A stretch of DNA of 64,000 nt from Edaphobacter flagellatus (GCF_025264665.1 NZ_CP073697.1:3639501-3703500); one strand, 5' to 3'. Positions 25,168 through 34,300 are shown, counted from the stretch's first letter. Numbers and translations are program-made. The notes: generated from the letters alone by a model not told the origin.

Positions 25168-26760
25168 ATGCGAATACCCATGATCTCCATGCCAATACGT
25201 GTTCAATATCAGTCGATCGTGCGAAGGGTTACTTGTGTCCTTTTGGCGAGTGCGATCGTCGTTCCGGCGTTCGCGCAATCAGGCCTGACGGGCTATTGGA
25301 ACTTCCGCTCACCGAATGGGGATGGAACTTACCGGGAGACATTCTTCCAACTGGAACAAAATGGTGAAAACCTTTCAGGTAAGTGGCTTGGTCGCGATCC
25401 ATCCGGCATCCCGATCGAAGGCACCATCAAAGGAGATATCGTCCACTTCGCTACCGTTCCTCCTCCTCCGCAACCTGGAGCTCCAGCTGGAGGTTTTGGT
25501 CGCCGACCCGTCGTCTACGACGGCACCTTCCATGATGGAAAGATGACTTTGACCTCGCAGGGATACCGAGGTCAAAACATCAAGGGTGATGCGGAGCGGA
25601 CAACGAGTGAAGCAGCGATGCCTCCAGCCCCGCTTCCTTTGCCTGCCTTGAGGAACGTGCCCGACAACGGTTTGGTGCGTACGCCGCCGATGGGTTGGAA
25701 TAGCTGGAACAAGTTCGCAGGCAGAATTACAGATAAGGATGTTCGCGAGATAGCCGATGCCATGGTCGCCAGCGGCATGAGCAAACTCGGCTATGTCTAC
25801 ATCAATATTGACGACACCTGGGAAGCAGGCCGGGACGCCGAAGGAAATATCCTCACCAATACGAAGTTCCCCGACATGAAAGGTCTTGTCGACTATGTGC
25901 ATTCAAAGGGATTAAAGATCGGAATTTACTCTTCGCCGGGGCCGAAGACATGTGCCGGCTATACCGGCAGTTTTGGCCATGAGATTCAGGATGCCAAGAT
26001 GTATGCCAAGTGGGGTATCGATTACCTGAAATATGACCTGTGCAGTGCACGCAACATCTACTCTTCAACCGAAGCGAACCACCGCGCCCTTTACCAGAAG
26101 ATGGGCGAGGCGTTGCAGTCGACTGGACGCCCCATTGTCTTCAGCCTCTGCCAGTATGGAGAAAATGCTCCCTGGAAATGGGGGACACTCGTCGGCGGCA
26201 ATCTTTGGAGGACTACAGGCGACATACGCGATGCATGGGACTCCATGGATAAGATCGGCTTCTCACAGTTGGAGATCGCTTCGTATACGCGACCTGGTCA
26301 TTGGAACGATCCGGATATGCTGGAGATCGGTAACGGCGGTATGAATGCTGACGAATATCGCACGCACATGAGCCTGTGGTCAATGCTTTCGGCTCCGCTG
26401 ATTGCGGGCAACGATATCCGCAATATGTCAGAGGAAACAAAATCGATTCTCATGAACACCGAAGTCATCGCTGTTGACCAGGACCCGGCAGCGCTACCGA
26501 CAAAGAGTCTCGAAAAAGATGGAAGTATGGAGACGCTCGTTCGCAAGATGAAAGATGGCTCCTTCGTTGTAGGTATCTTCAACCGAAGCGAGCAGCCAGC
26601 CTCTGCTAGCCTTTCCTTCAGCAGCATTGACCCGGCGTTTGCCGGTAAATCGTTGCGTGTCCGCGACCTTTGGAAGCACGAAAACGTCTCTGTCAAAGGA
26701 GATAAATTTGAAACTTCAGTTCCCAGGCATGGTGTTGTTCTTTTGCGTGTGAGCAAATAG
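25168..26760 (+). CDS. Alpha-galactosidase-like glycoside hydrolase, family GH27
   Basis: 530 residues with a signal peptide (VLLASAIVVPAFAQS). A 110-residue N-terminal beta domain (TGYWNFRSPNGDG to GDAERTT) and a Pro-rich linker precede the GH27 barrel, which opens with TPPMGWNSWNKFAG. The nucleophile is Asp290 in YLKYDLC and the acid/base is Asp383 in HWNDPDMLEIGNGG, both intact. A C-terminal beta domain ends the protein. It should release alpha-linked galactose (or a related alpha-linked sugar) in the periplasm. It precedes a LacI gene and has a LacI-type palindrome upstream. Confidence 0.92.
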   Translation: MRIPMISMPIRVQYQSIVRRVTCVLLASAIVVPAFAQSGLTGYWNFRSPNGDGTYRETFFQLEQNGENLSGKWLGRDPSGIPIEGTIKGDIVHFATVPPPPQPGAPAGGFGRRPVVYDGTFHDGKMTLTSQGYRGQNIKGDAERTTSEAAMPPAPLPLPALRNVPDNGLVRTPPMGWNSWNKFAGRITDKDVREIADAMVASGMSKLGYVYINIDDTWEAGRDAEGNILTNTKFPDMKGLVDYVHSKGLKIGIYSSPGPKTCAGYTGSFGHEIQDAKMYAKWGIDYLKYDLCSARNIYSSTEANHRALYQKMGEALQSTGRPIVFSLCQYGENAPWKWGTLVGGNLWRTTGDIRDAWDSMDKIGFSQLEIASYTRPGHWNDPDMLEIGNGGMNADEYRTHMSLWSMLSAPLIAGNDIRNMSEETKSILMNTEVIAVDQDPAALPTKSLEKDGSMETLVRKMKDGSFVVGIFNRSEQPASASLSFSSIDPAFAGKSLRVRDLWKHENVSVKGDKFETSVPRHGVVLLRVSK

Positions 26761-26815
26761 ACAGAATGCTGAGGTGGTCGTAGCGAAATGATCGCGGCAG
26801 AGAGGACGATCGTAG

Positions 26816-27820
26816 ATGAACATCCGGCAGGTAGCTAAGGCAGCTGGTGTCTCCTCGGCCACCGTTTCGCGTGTCTTTACCGGTTCAGCCACGGTTGATC
26901 CGGCTACTGCCCGCAGAGTGCACAAAGTAGCTAAGCAAATTGGTTACTTTCCCAATACCTATGCGCGCGCACTCAGCTCTGGAAAGAGCAATACTTACGG
27001 TCTCATCATCTCTGATATCGCTAACCCGTTTTTCCCAGACCTAGTAAAGTCCTTCGAGCACCAAGCGTTGGAATATGACTACGAGACGCTCGTTGTCGAT
27101 ACAAACTATGACCTCAAGCGGATGGAGCAGTGTATTCGTCGTCTAGTCGAACACAAGGTCGATGGTGTTGCCATCATGACTTCGGAGATGGAGCCCAGGT
27201 TAGTTCAGATTCTCAGTCGTCGTGAGATACCAATAGTCTTTCTCGATACGGGAAAGGTCGGGCCTCATATCAGCAACATCTCCATCGATTATGAGCATGG
27301 AATCGACCTGGCCATCGATCATCTCCTCCAGTTTGGACACAAGCGCATCGCTCTCATTCAGGGACCACCTGCTCTTAGGTCTGCAGCGGCGCGGCGCAAT
27401 GCATTTATTGCTGCTCTGAAGCGTCGCAACATTACACTTCCGCACGAATACATTCGCATCGGGAATCACGGCGTCGATGGTGGGCAGGCTGCTATGAACG
27501 AGCTGCTTGATCTTCGCATTCGGCCGACTGCGATAATGTGTTCCAACGACCTGACGGCGATCGGTGCTCTTAATGTCGCGCACTTGCGCGGGATACAGAT
27601 TCCAAAAGAGATCTCACTCGTGGGTTTCGATGACATCCAATTGAGCAGCGTCATGCAGCCGCCTCTCACTACAATCCGTGTTTCGCGTATAGAGATCGCA
27701 ACCCGTGCCTTCACCGCTCTTTATGGCACGGCCAAAGGCTCTAAGGTGCGGGGAGTCAATCATGTCATCTCAACCGAGCTGGTGGCGCGAGCATCGACCG
27801 GACCCGTGGCAGGCGGGTAG
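26816..27820 (+). CDS. LacI-family transcriptional regulator
   Basis: 334 residues. The headpiece MNIRQVAKAAGVSSATVSRVF and hinge YFPNTYARALSSGKSNTYG are typical, followed by an effector-binding domain (LIISDIANPFFPDLVKSFEH, VGFDDIQLSSVMQPPLTTIR). It follows the GH27 gene by 55 bp on the same strand and likely represses it through the palindrome at 24924 in response to a galactoside. Confidence 0.92.
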   Translation: MNIRQVAKAAGVSSATVSRVFTGSATVDPATARRVHKVAKQIGYFPNTYARALSSGKSNTYGLIISDIANPFFPDLVKSFEHQALEYDYETLVVDTNYDLKRMEQCIRRLVEHKVDGVAIMTSEMEPRLVQILSRREIPIVFLDTGKVGPHISNISIDYEHGIDLAIDHLLQFGHKRIALIQGPPALRSAAARRNAFIAALKRRNITLPHEYIRIGNHGVDGGQAAMNELLDLRIRPTAIMCSNDLTAIGALNVAHLRGIQIPKEISLVGFDDIQLSSVMQPPLTTIRVSRIEIATRAFTALYGTAKGSKVRGVNHVISTELVARASTGPVAGG

Positions 27821-27868
27821 TTCCGATAACTATTGGCCTAGTTGCAGGAGAATTTACAGGGAAGTGAG

Positions 27869-27960
27869 TGGCGGAGAGGGAGGGATTCGAACCCCCGATA
27901 GCCTTACGACTATGTCTGATTTCGAGTCAGGTGCATTCAACCGGGCTCTGCCACCTCTCC
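27869..27960 (-). tRNA. tRNA-Ser (anticodon CGA)
   Basis: 92 nt on the minus strand including an encoded CCA. Acceptor GGAGAGG pairs with CCTCTCC, the anticodon loop reads CTCGAAA (CGA, codon UCG), the T arm contains GGTTCGAATCC, and there is the long class II variable arm expected for serine. Confidence 0.95.
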
Positions 27961-28021
27961 GTGACTTCATTTTATCCTGAATTTGCGCCTGGTGAAAGTA
28001 AGCGGCGCGCGGAGCAGTCAG

Positions 28022-29188
28022 GTGCAGGGTGTATGGACCCCACAGTTCGTCGAGAAGGTACGGGAGCTTGCAGCCCAGGTGGGTTTTGATCGCGCCGAAG
28101 TGGCTCCGCTCGATGGCGCCTTCCGTGATGCGGATGCTTTGGATTCCGAGCGTTTCTCCGCGTGGATCGCGGCCGGCCGTGCCGGTGAGATGGAGTATCT
28201 CAAGCGCCGCGACGAGCGGGGAATTCTCCTGCGTGCCAACGTGCAAGTCGCCATGCCCTGGGCACAATCTGTCGTCGTCTGCGCCATAAACTATAACGCC
28301 TTTGCGCCGCGTTCTATCGACCAGGCGCCCGCCGAGACCGGATGGATTGCTCGCTATGCCTGGAGTGGTCGTCGCCAGCCCGGCGACGACCAGTTACAGC
28401 CAACCGACTATCATGACGAGCTGCTCCATCGGCTGCGCACGCTGGAAGACGCGATCAAGCAGAACACCCCCTGCGAAACGCGTTGCTATGTTGACACCGG
28501 TCCTCTGGTTGAGCGTTCGATTGCTGCTCGCGCCGGTATCGGCTGGATCGGTAAGAATGCCTGCGTCATTAATCAGGAGCTTGGCTCATGGCTTCTTCTT
28601 GGAGTCATCATTACCTCGCTCCCTGTTGCCGATGCAGTTTCTGTTGCTACTGCGGCAGACCGTTGTGGCAGCTGCACCCGCTGCATCGACGCATGTCCAA
28701 CGGATGCTCTTGTCGCGCCGCGACAAATGGATGCCTCCCGTTGTATTGCTTACCTCACCATTGAGAAGAAGGGAAGCATTCCCGAACCGTTGCGCGCGCC
28801 CATCGGTCGTCAGGTTTTCGGTTGCGATATCTGCCAGGATGTTTGTCCGTGGAACCGTCGTGCTCCCGTTGCCGTAAAGGATGGTATGACGCCGCGGCCC
28901 GAGCTGGTCAACCCGCCGCTCGCCTGGCTCGCCGGTCTGGATGCGAAGGGCTTTCGCGAACAGTTCAAAGGTTCGCCCTTAGAGCGTACGCGTCGCAAAC
29001 GGCTTCTTAGGAATGTTGCTATCGCGATGGGCAACAGCGGCGATCCAGCATTTTTACCGCAGTTGGAGCAGTGGAGCGCAAGTGAAGATGAGGTGCTGGC
29101 TGAGAGCGCTCAATGGGCAATGAAGCGAATCGATAGCTACGACCACATGGGCGCAGAAGGCCACTCTGGCAGCCTGCCTGCATCCTGA
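28022..29188 (+). CDS. queG: Epoxyqueuosine reductase
   Basis: 388 residues from GTG 28022, which has GGAG at 7-bp spacing; in-frame TTG/GTG codons up to 39 bases upstream lack such a site. The enzyme performs the last step of queuosine synthesis on tRNA, using cobalamin and two 4Fe-4S clusters. Both cluster motifs are present: CGSCTRCIDACPTDAL and CDICQDVCPWN, along with the cobalamin/active-site stretch RCYVDTGPLVERSIAARAG and GWIGKN. The tail (GNSGDPAFLPQLEQWSAS) is the HEAT-like region of the long QueG form. Confidence 0.95.
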   Translation: MQGVWTPQFVEKVRELAAQVGFDRAEVAPLDGAFRDADALDSERFSAWIAAGRAGEMEYLKRRDERGILLRANVQVAMPWAQSVVVCAINYNAFAPRSIDQAPAETGWIARYAWSGRRQPGDDQLQPTDYHDELLHRLRTLEDAIKQNTPCETRCYVDTGPLVERSIAARAGIGWIGKNACVINQELGSWLLLGVIITSLPVADAVSVATAADRCGSCTRCIDACPTDALVAPRQMDASRCIAYLTIEKKGSIPEPLRAPIGRQVFGCDICQDVCPWNRRAPVAVKDGMTPRPELVNPPLAWLAGLDAKGFREQFKGSPLERTRRKRLLRNVAIAMGNSGDPAFLPQLEQWSASEDEVLAESAQWAMKRIDSYDHMGAEGHSGSLPAS

Positions 29189-29221
29189 ACTGCCTTCTTC
29201 TCTCTGCTAGCATCGAAACTG

Positions 29222-30301
29222 ATGCTCAGAGGAGACGCGGGCTCCTGCAACCTAACTATCCTTATTCCGTCTTCTCTATATATGTCTTCGATCCTCCCTC
29301 CTAAAGCCGATACCGACGCTACCTTAGCGTCAGGCCCGCAGTCTGACCAGATCCGGGCTCATAAAGATATTCCTATGGAGGCTGTCAGGCCCGCCGTTCC
29401 GCAGTCAGGATTTATTCCCCAGGCGGTCGCTCTTTTTCGTTATATGGCTGCCACCGAAGTGCACACTTATGCGTTCAGCGTCGCGGCCAACGCTATCCTC
29501 TCGCTCTTTCCCTTTATCGTGTTGCTGTTGACCCTTAGCCGTCGCGTCTTTCACTCCCGCAACATGGAACAGGTCGTCGGAGAGAGGATGCGCGGGTTCC
29601 TTCCTCTCGGGCAGGATTTCGTCATGCGGAACATGCAGTTGCTTGCGCATCCTCGAAAAAATGTTCAGATTCTCTCGCTCGTGATGCTGCTCGTCAGCTC
29701 TACCGGCGTCTTCCTGCCGCTCGAGGTGGCCCTCAATCGAGTCTGGGGAGTAGGGAAGAACCGCAACTACCTTCATAACCAGATCGTCTCGCTGGGGCTG
29801 GCTTTTGCTGTGGGGGCGCTGGCGTTGATCTCCATTGCCCTCACCTCCAGCTCGAGCGTGGTGCTGCCAAAGCTTTTCTTCGGACATACTCAGGGTTTCG
29901 CTTATGGGCTTGTTGCGGCATGGTTTCCTAAGATTTGCGCTGCCGGGGCAAGCGTATTTCTCTTCTTTCTGATCTACTGGATTCTCCCCAACCGCAGAAT
30001 ACCGGCCCGGGCAGTTCTCCCTACCGCGCTCATGGCTGGTCTTCTGTGGGATGTGGCAAAGTACCTGTATGTCCGCGCGCTGCCCTGGCTGGACTTCCAG
30101 TCTGTCTACGGGCCGTTCTATATCTCGGTGGGGTTGATGATGTGGGCATTTCTTACCGGCCTGTTGCTTCTGGCTGGTGCGCACGTCTCGGCAACACGCT
30201 ACACCCTGCGGCTGGCTCGGCAGGTAGAGTACGAGGAGGCACGGAAGACTCAGATGGAGGCTCAGGAGCAGGTGAAGGAGAAGCGCAATGGAGACCGCTA
30301 G
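29222..30301 (+). CDS. YihY/BrkB-family inner-membrane protein
   Basis: 359 residues with about six membrane helices in the last 270. Family features are the first helix YAFSVAANAILSLFPFIVLLL, the segment VFLPLEVALNRVWGVGKNRN, and LWDVAKYLYVRALPW followed by VYGPFYISVGLMMWAFLTGLLLLAGA. The N-terminal 60 residues are soluble and poorly conserved; an ATG at 29282 may be the true start. The C-terminus is a charged, probably helical tail. The family's function is unsettled. Its stop overlaps the next start by 14 bp, so it is coupled to the RsbU-type phosphatase. Confidence 0.85.
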   Translation: MLRGDAGSCNLTILIPSSLYMSSILPPKADTDATLASGPQSDQIRAHKDIPMEAVRPAVPQSGFIPQAVALFRYMAATEVHTYAFSVAANAILSLFPFIVLLLTLSRRVFHSRNMEQVVGERMRGFLPLGQDFVMRNMQLLAHPRKNVQILSLVMLLVSSTGVFLPLEVALNRVWGVGKNRNYLHNQIVSLGLAFAVGALALISIALTSSSSVVLPKLFFGHTQGFAYGLVAAWFPKICAAGASVFLFFLIYWILPNRRIPARAVLPTALMAGLLWDVAKYLYVRALPWLDFQSVYGPFYISVGLMMWAFLTGLLLLAGAHVSATRYTLRLARQVEYEEARKTQMEAQEQVKEKRNGDR

Positions 30302-32468
30302 CAAGTCACGCTGGTCTGAATGGCGTCCTCCATCCGGCCTTGCCGGGGCCGTCTTCTGGCTTGCCGCCTGGTTCTGTCTTCTGTTCCTGTTGCGCATGAT
30401 TCCCGGATCCGTCGGGACATTTTTTACCGTGATTCAGTGGCTGGTCGGTATTGCACTTGCCGTCACGGTGATTCCCCTGACCTTCCGTTTTGTCCGTCGT
30501 CGCATGCTGTGGAGCCTGCGCAATAAGCTGGTGCTCACCTATCTGCTTATCGGACTGGCGCCTGTCGTTCTCTTTGTCGCCTTTGTCCTGATCTCTGCCT
30601 ACATTGCGGCAGGACAATTTGCGATTCATCTCGCCGACTCTCGTCTGCAGGAAGAGCTGGCGCAGATGAGCAACGACAACTCCCATCGTATTGGCATGGC
30701 TGCTCAGCTGATCGAAGGCGTTCCTATTCCGTCTCCGCGAGCATCTTTCGGTACGGACCAGACAATAGTTACGACCGCGCGTCCTCGCCTGCACCGCGAA
30801 AGTGTTGTCTACGTGAACGGGGCTCCTACGCAGACTGATATTTCCACGAAGGGCAAGACTCCACTTGGCTTGCCTGCGTGGGCCGCCGAACTCAAGGGAG
30901 GACAGTTTCAGGGATTGGTCCTCGATGGTGGAGAGCTCTTTCTTACGGTGGTCAATCAACGCAAGCTCAGCGATGGGCGGCTTCTGAGTCTTGTCACCAG
31001 CCTTGAGGTCGATACTCCGGTGATGGATATGATCGCCGCCGGGCTCGGTCGCGTGCAGCTTCGTCCCGAAGACAGGCTCGGCTCAGCGGATACCAATTCA
31101 AATGCAACTCCCAATGCCTCCCGCCCGAAGAGCGTCCGGTTTCGTGCTCGCGATCAGGTCGGTAATAAAAATGCCGCTTCTGTCATGGGAGGAGAGCAGC
31201 CTCCTGCTGTCAACTGGACCGACATCCAGGTCAACTTCCTCTCCACGGTCGGTGTTACCGATTGGGACACAGGCGAGCATGACACGATTCCTATCAAGGT
31301 AGACTCTCGTCCTTCGCGCCTCTACAACCAGCTCTTCGGCGCATCGCTTGGCGGAATCGTTACGAACGTTTACCGCATTGGCCTTATCGTTCTTTGTGTC
31401 GTCTTCGGCCTTATCGAGCTGCTGGCTCTTATTATGGCCATTCGACTTAGTCGTACGATTACCACTTCCGTCGCCGACCTCTACGGCGCAACGCAGAAGA
31501 TCGACAAAGGCGAGCTCGACCATCGCATTGGCGTCACTCGCGAAGACCAGCTCGCAGATTTGAGTCGCTCCTTCAATAAGATGACTGGCTCGCTGCAGCG
31601 GCTGATGCATGAGCAGAAGGAGAAAGAACGCCTTCAGAACGAGATCTCCATCGCGCAGGAGGTGCAGGCCAACCTGTTTCCACGCCAGATCACCAGTCTT
31701 CCCACGCTGGAACTGCATGGTATTTGCCGGCCAGCACGTTCTGTCTCCGGTGACTACTACGACTTTCTTGTCTTCCATGAAGCTGCGCACAATGGTCATT
31801 ACAATCGTCGCGAGACCGGTGTTGGCATCGCGATTGGAGACATCAGCGGAAAGGGAATTTCTGCGGCGCTGCTGATGGCCACGTTGCACTCTGCGGTTCG
31901 CGCTTACCGCTTTGCCAGCGAGGAGCTGGTTTTTAGCGAGTCGGTTGTCGACGGGTTGCTGGCGAGCCGCGATGAGCGCGGAGGTGATTGTGACGAGCTG
32001 TTTCAGTCGCCGGGCAGAATTCTCTCGCTGCTGAATCGGCATCTTTATCGGAGTACGCAGCCGGAAAAGTATGCGACGCTTTTCCTTGCTCACTACGATG
32101 CGGGGAACTCTACGCTTACTTATTCCAATGCGGGTCAGCTTCCTCCGCTGGTGCTTGGCAGAGATGGTACTGTTCGCCGTCTGGATCGCGGTGGAACTGT
32201 CGTTGGCCTGATGGACGGAATGCGTTATGAGGAAGATCGCTTCAAGATGCGTTCCGGAGACATTCTGGTGGCTTATTCGGACGGTGTAACGGAGCCCGAA
32301 AACGACTTTGGCGAGTTTGGGGAAGAGCGTTTGATGGAGGTCGTCAGCCGATATCGCGACCAGCCGTTGCACGTCATTTCGAACCAGGTGATGCAGGCGC
32401 TCGACGCATGGATCGGGGCGGATGAGCAGCCGGACGACATCACCCTTGTCCTCGCCCGCCAGGTCTGA
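30288..32468 (+). CDS. Membrane-bound RsbU/SpoIIE-type PP2C phosphatase with HAMP domain
   Basis: 726 residues. Two or three helices at the N-terminus (about 15-110) precede a probable extracytoplasmic sensor region, then a helix (about 362-387, IGLIVLCVVFGLIELLALIMA), a HAMP domain (RLSRTITTSVADLYGATQKI), a coiled linker (HEQKEKERLQNEISIAQEVQ) and a SpoIIE phosphatase domain from about 465. Metal-binding motifs GDYYDF, GDISGKGISAALLMA and YSDGVTEPEN are intact. Such proteins dephosphorylate an anti-sigma antagonist in partner-switching cascades. No RsbV/RsbW partner is nearby. Confidence 0.92.
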   Translation: METASKSRWSEWRPPSGLAGAVFWLAAWFCLLFLLRMIPGSVGTFFTVIQWLVGIALAVTVIPLTFRFVRRRMLWSLRNKLVLTYLLIGLAPVVLFVAFVLISAYIAAGQFAIHLADSRLQEELAQMSNDNSHRIGMAAQLIEGVPIPSPRASFGTDQTIVTTARPRLHRESVVYVNGAPTQTDISTKGKTPLGLPAWAAELKGGQFQGLVLDGGELFLTVVNQRKLSDGRLLSLVTSLEVDTPVMDMIAAGLGRVQLRPEDRLGSADTNSNATPNASRPKSVRFRARDQVGNKNAASVMGGEQPPAVNWTDIQVNFLSTVGVTDWDTGEHDTIPIKVDSRPSRLYNQLFGASLGGIVTNVYRIGLIVLCVVFGLIELLALIMAIRLSRTITTSVADLYGATQKIDKGELDHRIGVTREDQLADLSRSFNKMTGSLQRLMHEQKEKERLQNEISIAQEVQANLFPRQITSLPTLELHGICRPARSVSGDYYDFLVFHEAAHNGHYNRRETGVGIAIGDISGKGISAALLMATLHSAVRAYRFASEELVFSESVVDGLLASRDERGGDCDELFQSPGRILSLLNRHLYRSTQPEKYATLFLAHYDAGNSTLTYSNAGQLPPLVLGRDGTVRRLDRGGTVVGLMDGMRYEEDRFKMRSGDILVAYSDGVTEPENDFGEFGEERLMEVVSRYRDQPLHVISNQVMQALDAWIGADEQPDDITLVLARQV

Positions 32469-32550
32469 CCCCCCTCCCCCCCCTGGCTTTTTCATAACCC
32501 TTTTCTATTCAGTAATTTGCCGTATTTTGTGTGCGCAAAATATTGAATGC

Positions 32551-32834
32551 AGGGGAGTTAAGTATCAAAATCCTGAATCTAAAACAGTTAGCCCCGGCAA
32601 GAAGCCGGGGCTATTTCGTACTGATTTAAGTGTAGCAAAGTGCAGGGAATGAATCGGCAACTTTATTTGATGATTAATTGCTTTGGAATGATAGGGGAGT
32701 TAAGTATCAAAATCCTGAATCTAAAACAGTTAGCCCCGGCAAGAAGCCGGGGCTATTTCGTACTGATTTAAGTGTAGCAAAGTGCAGGGAATGAATCGGC
32801 AACTTTATTTGATGATTAATTGCTTTGGAATGAT
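32551..32834. repeat. Perfect 142-bp tandem duplication carrying a terminator hairpin
   Basis: Copy 1 (32551-32692) and copy 2 (32693-32834) match at every position compared by eye. Each contains the 10-bp stem TAGCCCCGGC/GCCGGGGCTA (32589-32613 and 32731-32755) with a 5-base loop, followed by TTTCG. The lack of any divergence implies a recent duplication or ongoing conversion. The unit lies between the convergent RsbU-type and DUF3011 genes. Confidence 0.92.
32589..32616 (+). terminator. Terminator hairpin in repeat copy 1
   Basis: 10-bp GC-rich stem, loop AAGAA, trailing TTT; runs of A upstream make it potentially bidirectional. An identical hairpin is at 32731-32758 in copy 2. Confidence 0.75.
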
Positions 32835-32884
32835 AGAGATGCGATTTTTAAGGGGCTTGACAGGAGCTTTTGCCCCAGAATCCG

Positions 32885-32920
32885 AGCCAACCGGGCTTCG
32901 GGATCGAAGCCCGGTTGGCT
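32885..32920 (-). terminator. 16-bp perfect hairpin after the DUF3011 gene
   Basis: Stem 32885-32900 pairs with 32905-32920 around GGAT, 7 bp past the DUF3011 stop. There is no clear U-tract on the minus strand, so it is a likely 3' stem but not a textbook intrinsic terminator. Confidence 0.6.
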
Positions 32921-32927
32921 GCCGAGA

Positions 32928-33917
32928 TCAGCGTGTGGTCTGAAAGTCGGCGCGGCAGCCCTTGTCGACCCAAACCTGATTGTTGTTCCAGCCCCAGGTC
33001 TGGTTCTGGATGCAGGGTGAGCCGCTGCGCTGGTTCGTGAGAACGACATTGCGCGGGTTCGTTCCATTGGGGAAGTTGCAGAAGCGGCGTCCGCCGTCGT
33101 CGGAGGAGCAGGTAATGTTGACGCCGGCACCGTTCTTCCAACCGTTGCCGAATCCCCATCCATTCCCATTTCCATTCCCGTTGCCATTTCCGTTGCCTAC
33201 GGAGAAGTCGGCACGGCAACCTTTGTCGACCCAGATCTGGTTGTTGTTCCAGCCCCAGGTCTGTCCCTGGATGCAAGGCGAGCCGCTGCGTTGATTGACC
33301 ATCTGGACGCCGCCGCGTGTATTGGCGCTGCAATAGTTGCGTCGACCATCGTCGGAAGAGCAGGTGATGGTCTGGCCGTTGTTGCCGCCGCCATTCCAGC
33401 CACCACCGTTCCAACCGCCGCCGTTATTTCCATTGCCTACAGAGAAGTCGGCGCGGCAGCCTTTGTCGACCCAGATCTGGTTGTTGTTCCAGCCCCAGGT
33501 CTGCCCTTGAATACAAGGTGAACCGCTGCGCTGATTGACCATCTGGACGCCACCGCGTGTATTGGCATTACAGTAGTTTCGTTTGCCGTCGTCGGAGGAA
33601 CAGGTGATGGTCTGGCCGTTATTGCCGCCGCCATTCCAGCCGCCACCGTTATTGCCTACAGCGAAGTCGGCGCGGCAGCCTTTGTCGACCCAGATCTGAT
33701 TGTTGTTCCAACCCCAGGTCTGTCCCTGGATGCAGGGTGAGCCGCTGCGCTGGTTGATCATCTGCACACCGCCACGCGTATTAGCGCTGCAATAGTTGCG
33801 TTTGCCGTCGTCGGAGGAACAGGTGATGGTCTGGCCATGCGCGGGAATGCTGCTGAGGACAGCGAGAGCCAGAAGGGAAAAGATGAAGGTGGACAGGAAC
33901 CGCAGATTCGAACGCAT
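32928..33917 (-). CDS. Secreted protein with four DUF3011 repeats
   Basis: 329 residues from ATG 33917, which has AGAGG 5 bp upstream; the open frame reaches 34067 but that would put 50 residues before the signal peptide (FIFSLLALAVLSSIPAHGQ). Four copies of a roughly 55-residue unit follow, each with ITCSSDDGKRNYC, NQRSGSPCIQ, QTWGWNNNQIWVDKGCRADF, so four Cys per repeat (probable disulfides). The linkers are Gly/Asn-rich and grow in length (GGGWNGGGNNG; GNGNGNGNGNGNG). It is a probable extracellular or wall-associated binding protein; no enzyme motif is seen. The last repeat diverges most (GGRRFCNFPNGTNPRNVVL). Confidence 0.88.
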   Translation of the reverse strand: MRSNLRFLSTFIFSLLALAVLSSIPAHGQTITCSSDDGKRNYCSANTRGGVQMINQRSGSPCIQGQTWGWNNNQIWVDKGCRADFAVGNNGGGWNGGGNNGQTITCSSDDGKRNYCNANTRGGVQMVNQRSGSPCIQGQTWGWNNNQIWVDKGCRADFSVGNGNNGGGWNGGGWNGGGNNGQTITCSSDDGRRNYCSANTRGGVQMVNQRSGSPCIQGQTWGWNNNQIWVDKGCRADFSVGNGNGNGNGNGNGWGFGNGWKNGAGVNITCSSDDGGRRFCNFPNGTNPRNVVLTNQRSGSPCIQNQTWGWNNNQVWVDKGCRADFQTTR

Positions 33918-34086
33918 AACGCCTCTTTCGTGGTTAATAGTGCACAGCAAATGAGACAGGGCCTGTGACCAGCCACTGAAACATACGCTTTTGGCTGGGC
34001 ACTGTCGAGTGGGATGCAGGTTGGCGGGAGGAGGTATATATCGGCAAATGCGCATTTTATTGCGCATAGGAAGAGGACGTTAAATG

Positions 34087-34117
34087 CAGAGGGCGCGGAT
34101 GGATTCCGCGCCCTCTG
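34087..34117 (-). terminator. 13-bp hairpin between desaturase and DUF3011 genes
   Basis: CAGAGGGCGCGGA (34087-34099) pairs with 34105-34117 around a 5-base loop. It lies downstream of the minus-strand desaturase and upstream of the DUF3011 gene. The T-run is weak on both strands. Confidence 0.55.
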
Positions 34118-34137
34118 AGGCTTTATTGGCTGGGATG

Positions 34138-34300
34138 CAAAATGCGGGGTTCCTCGCTTCGCTCGGAATGACACCCTCATCTGCTATAGCTACCCGTATC
34201 TTCTACCGTTCGTATCTTCTATAGCTAGCCGTTTGTATCTTCCACCGTTTATATCTTCTGAAGCCGTTTGTATCTTTCGTCTATATCGCTTGTATCTTCC
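34138..34300. repeat. Dispersed-type repeat fragment and six degenerate TATCTTC units
   Basis: 34138-34177 contains GGGTTCCTCGCTTCGCTCGG followed by AATGACA, a phrase I recognise as a common intergenic repeat in many bacterial genomes. It is followed, up to the desaturase stop, by six imperfect units of the form CCGTTTGTATCTTC (near 34196, 34211, 34234, 34250, 34265, 34287) at 15-23 bp spacing. No gene is credible here. Confidence 0.6.

Noticed and set aside
31098..32495. 465-codon open frame on the minus strand
   Set aside because: It lies fully antisense to the RsbU-type phosphatase, whose domains are clear; GC-rich third positions create long shadow frames.
32551..34067. Repeats as a CRISPR array
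   Set aside because: The 142-bp units are adjacent without spacers, and the DUF3011 repeats are coding.
33758..34180. Open frame starting VSFRAKRG-like
   Set aside because: This opening comes from the common intergenic repeat GGTTCCTCGCTTCGCTCGG; it then runs through the DUF3011 gene in another frame.
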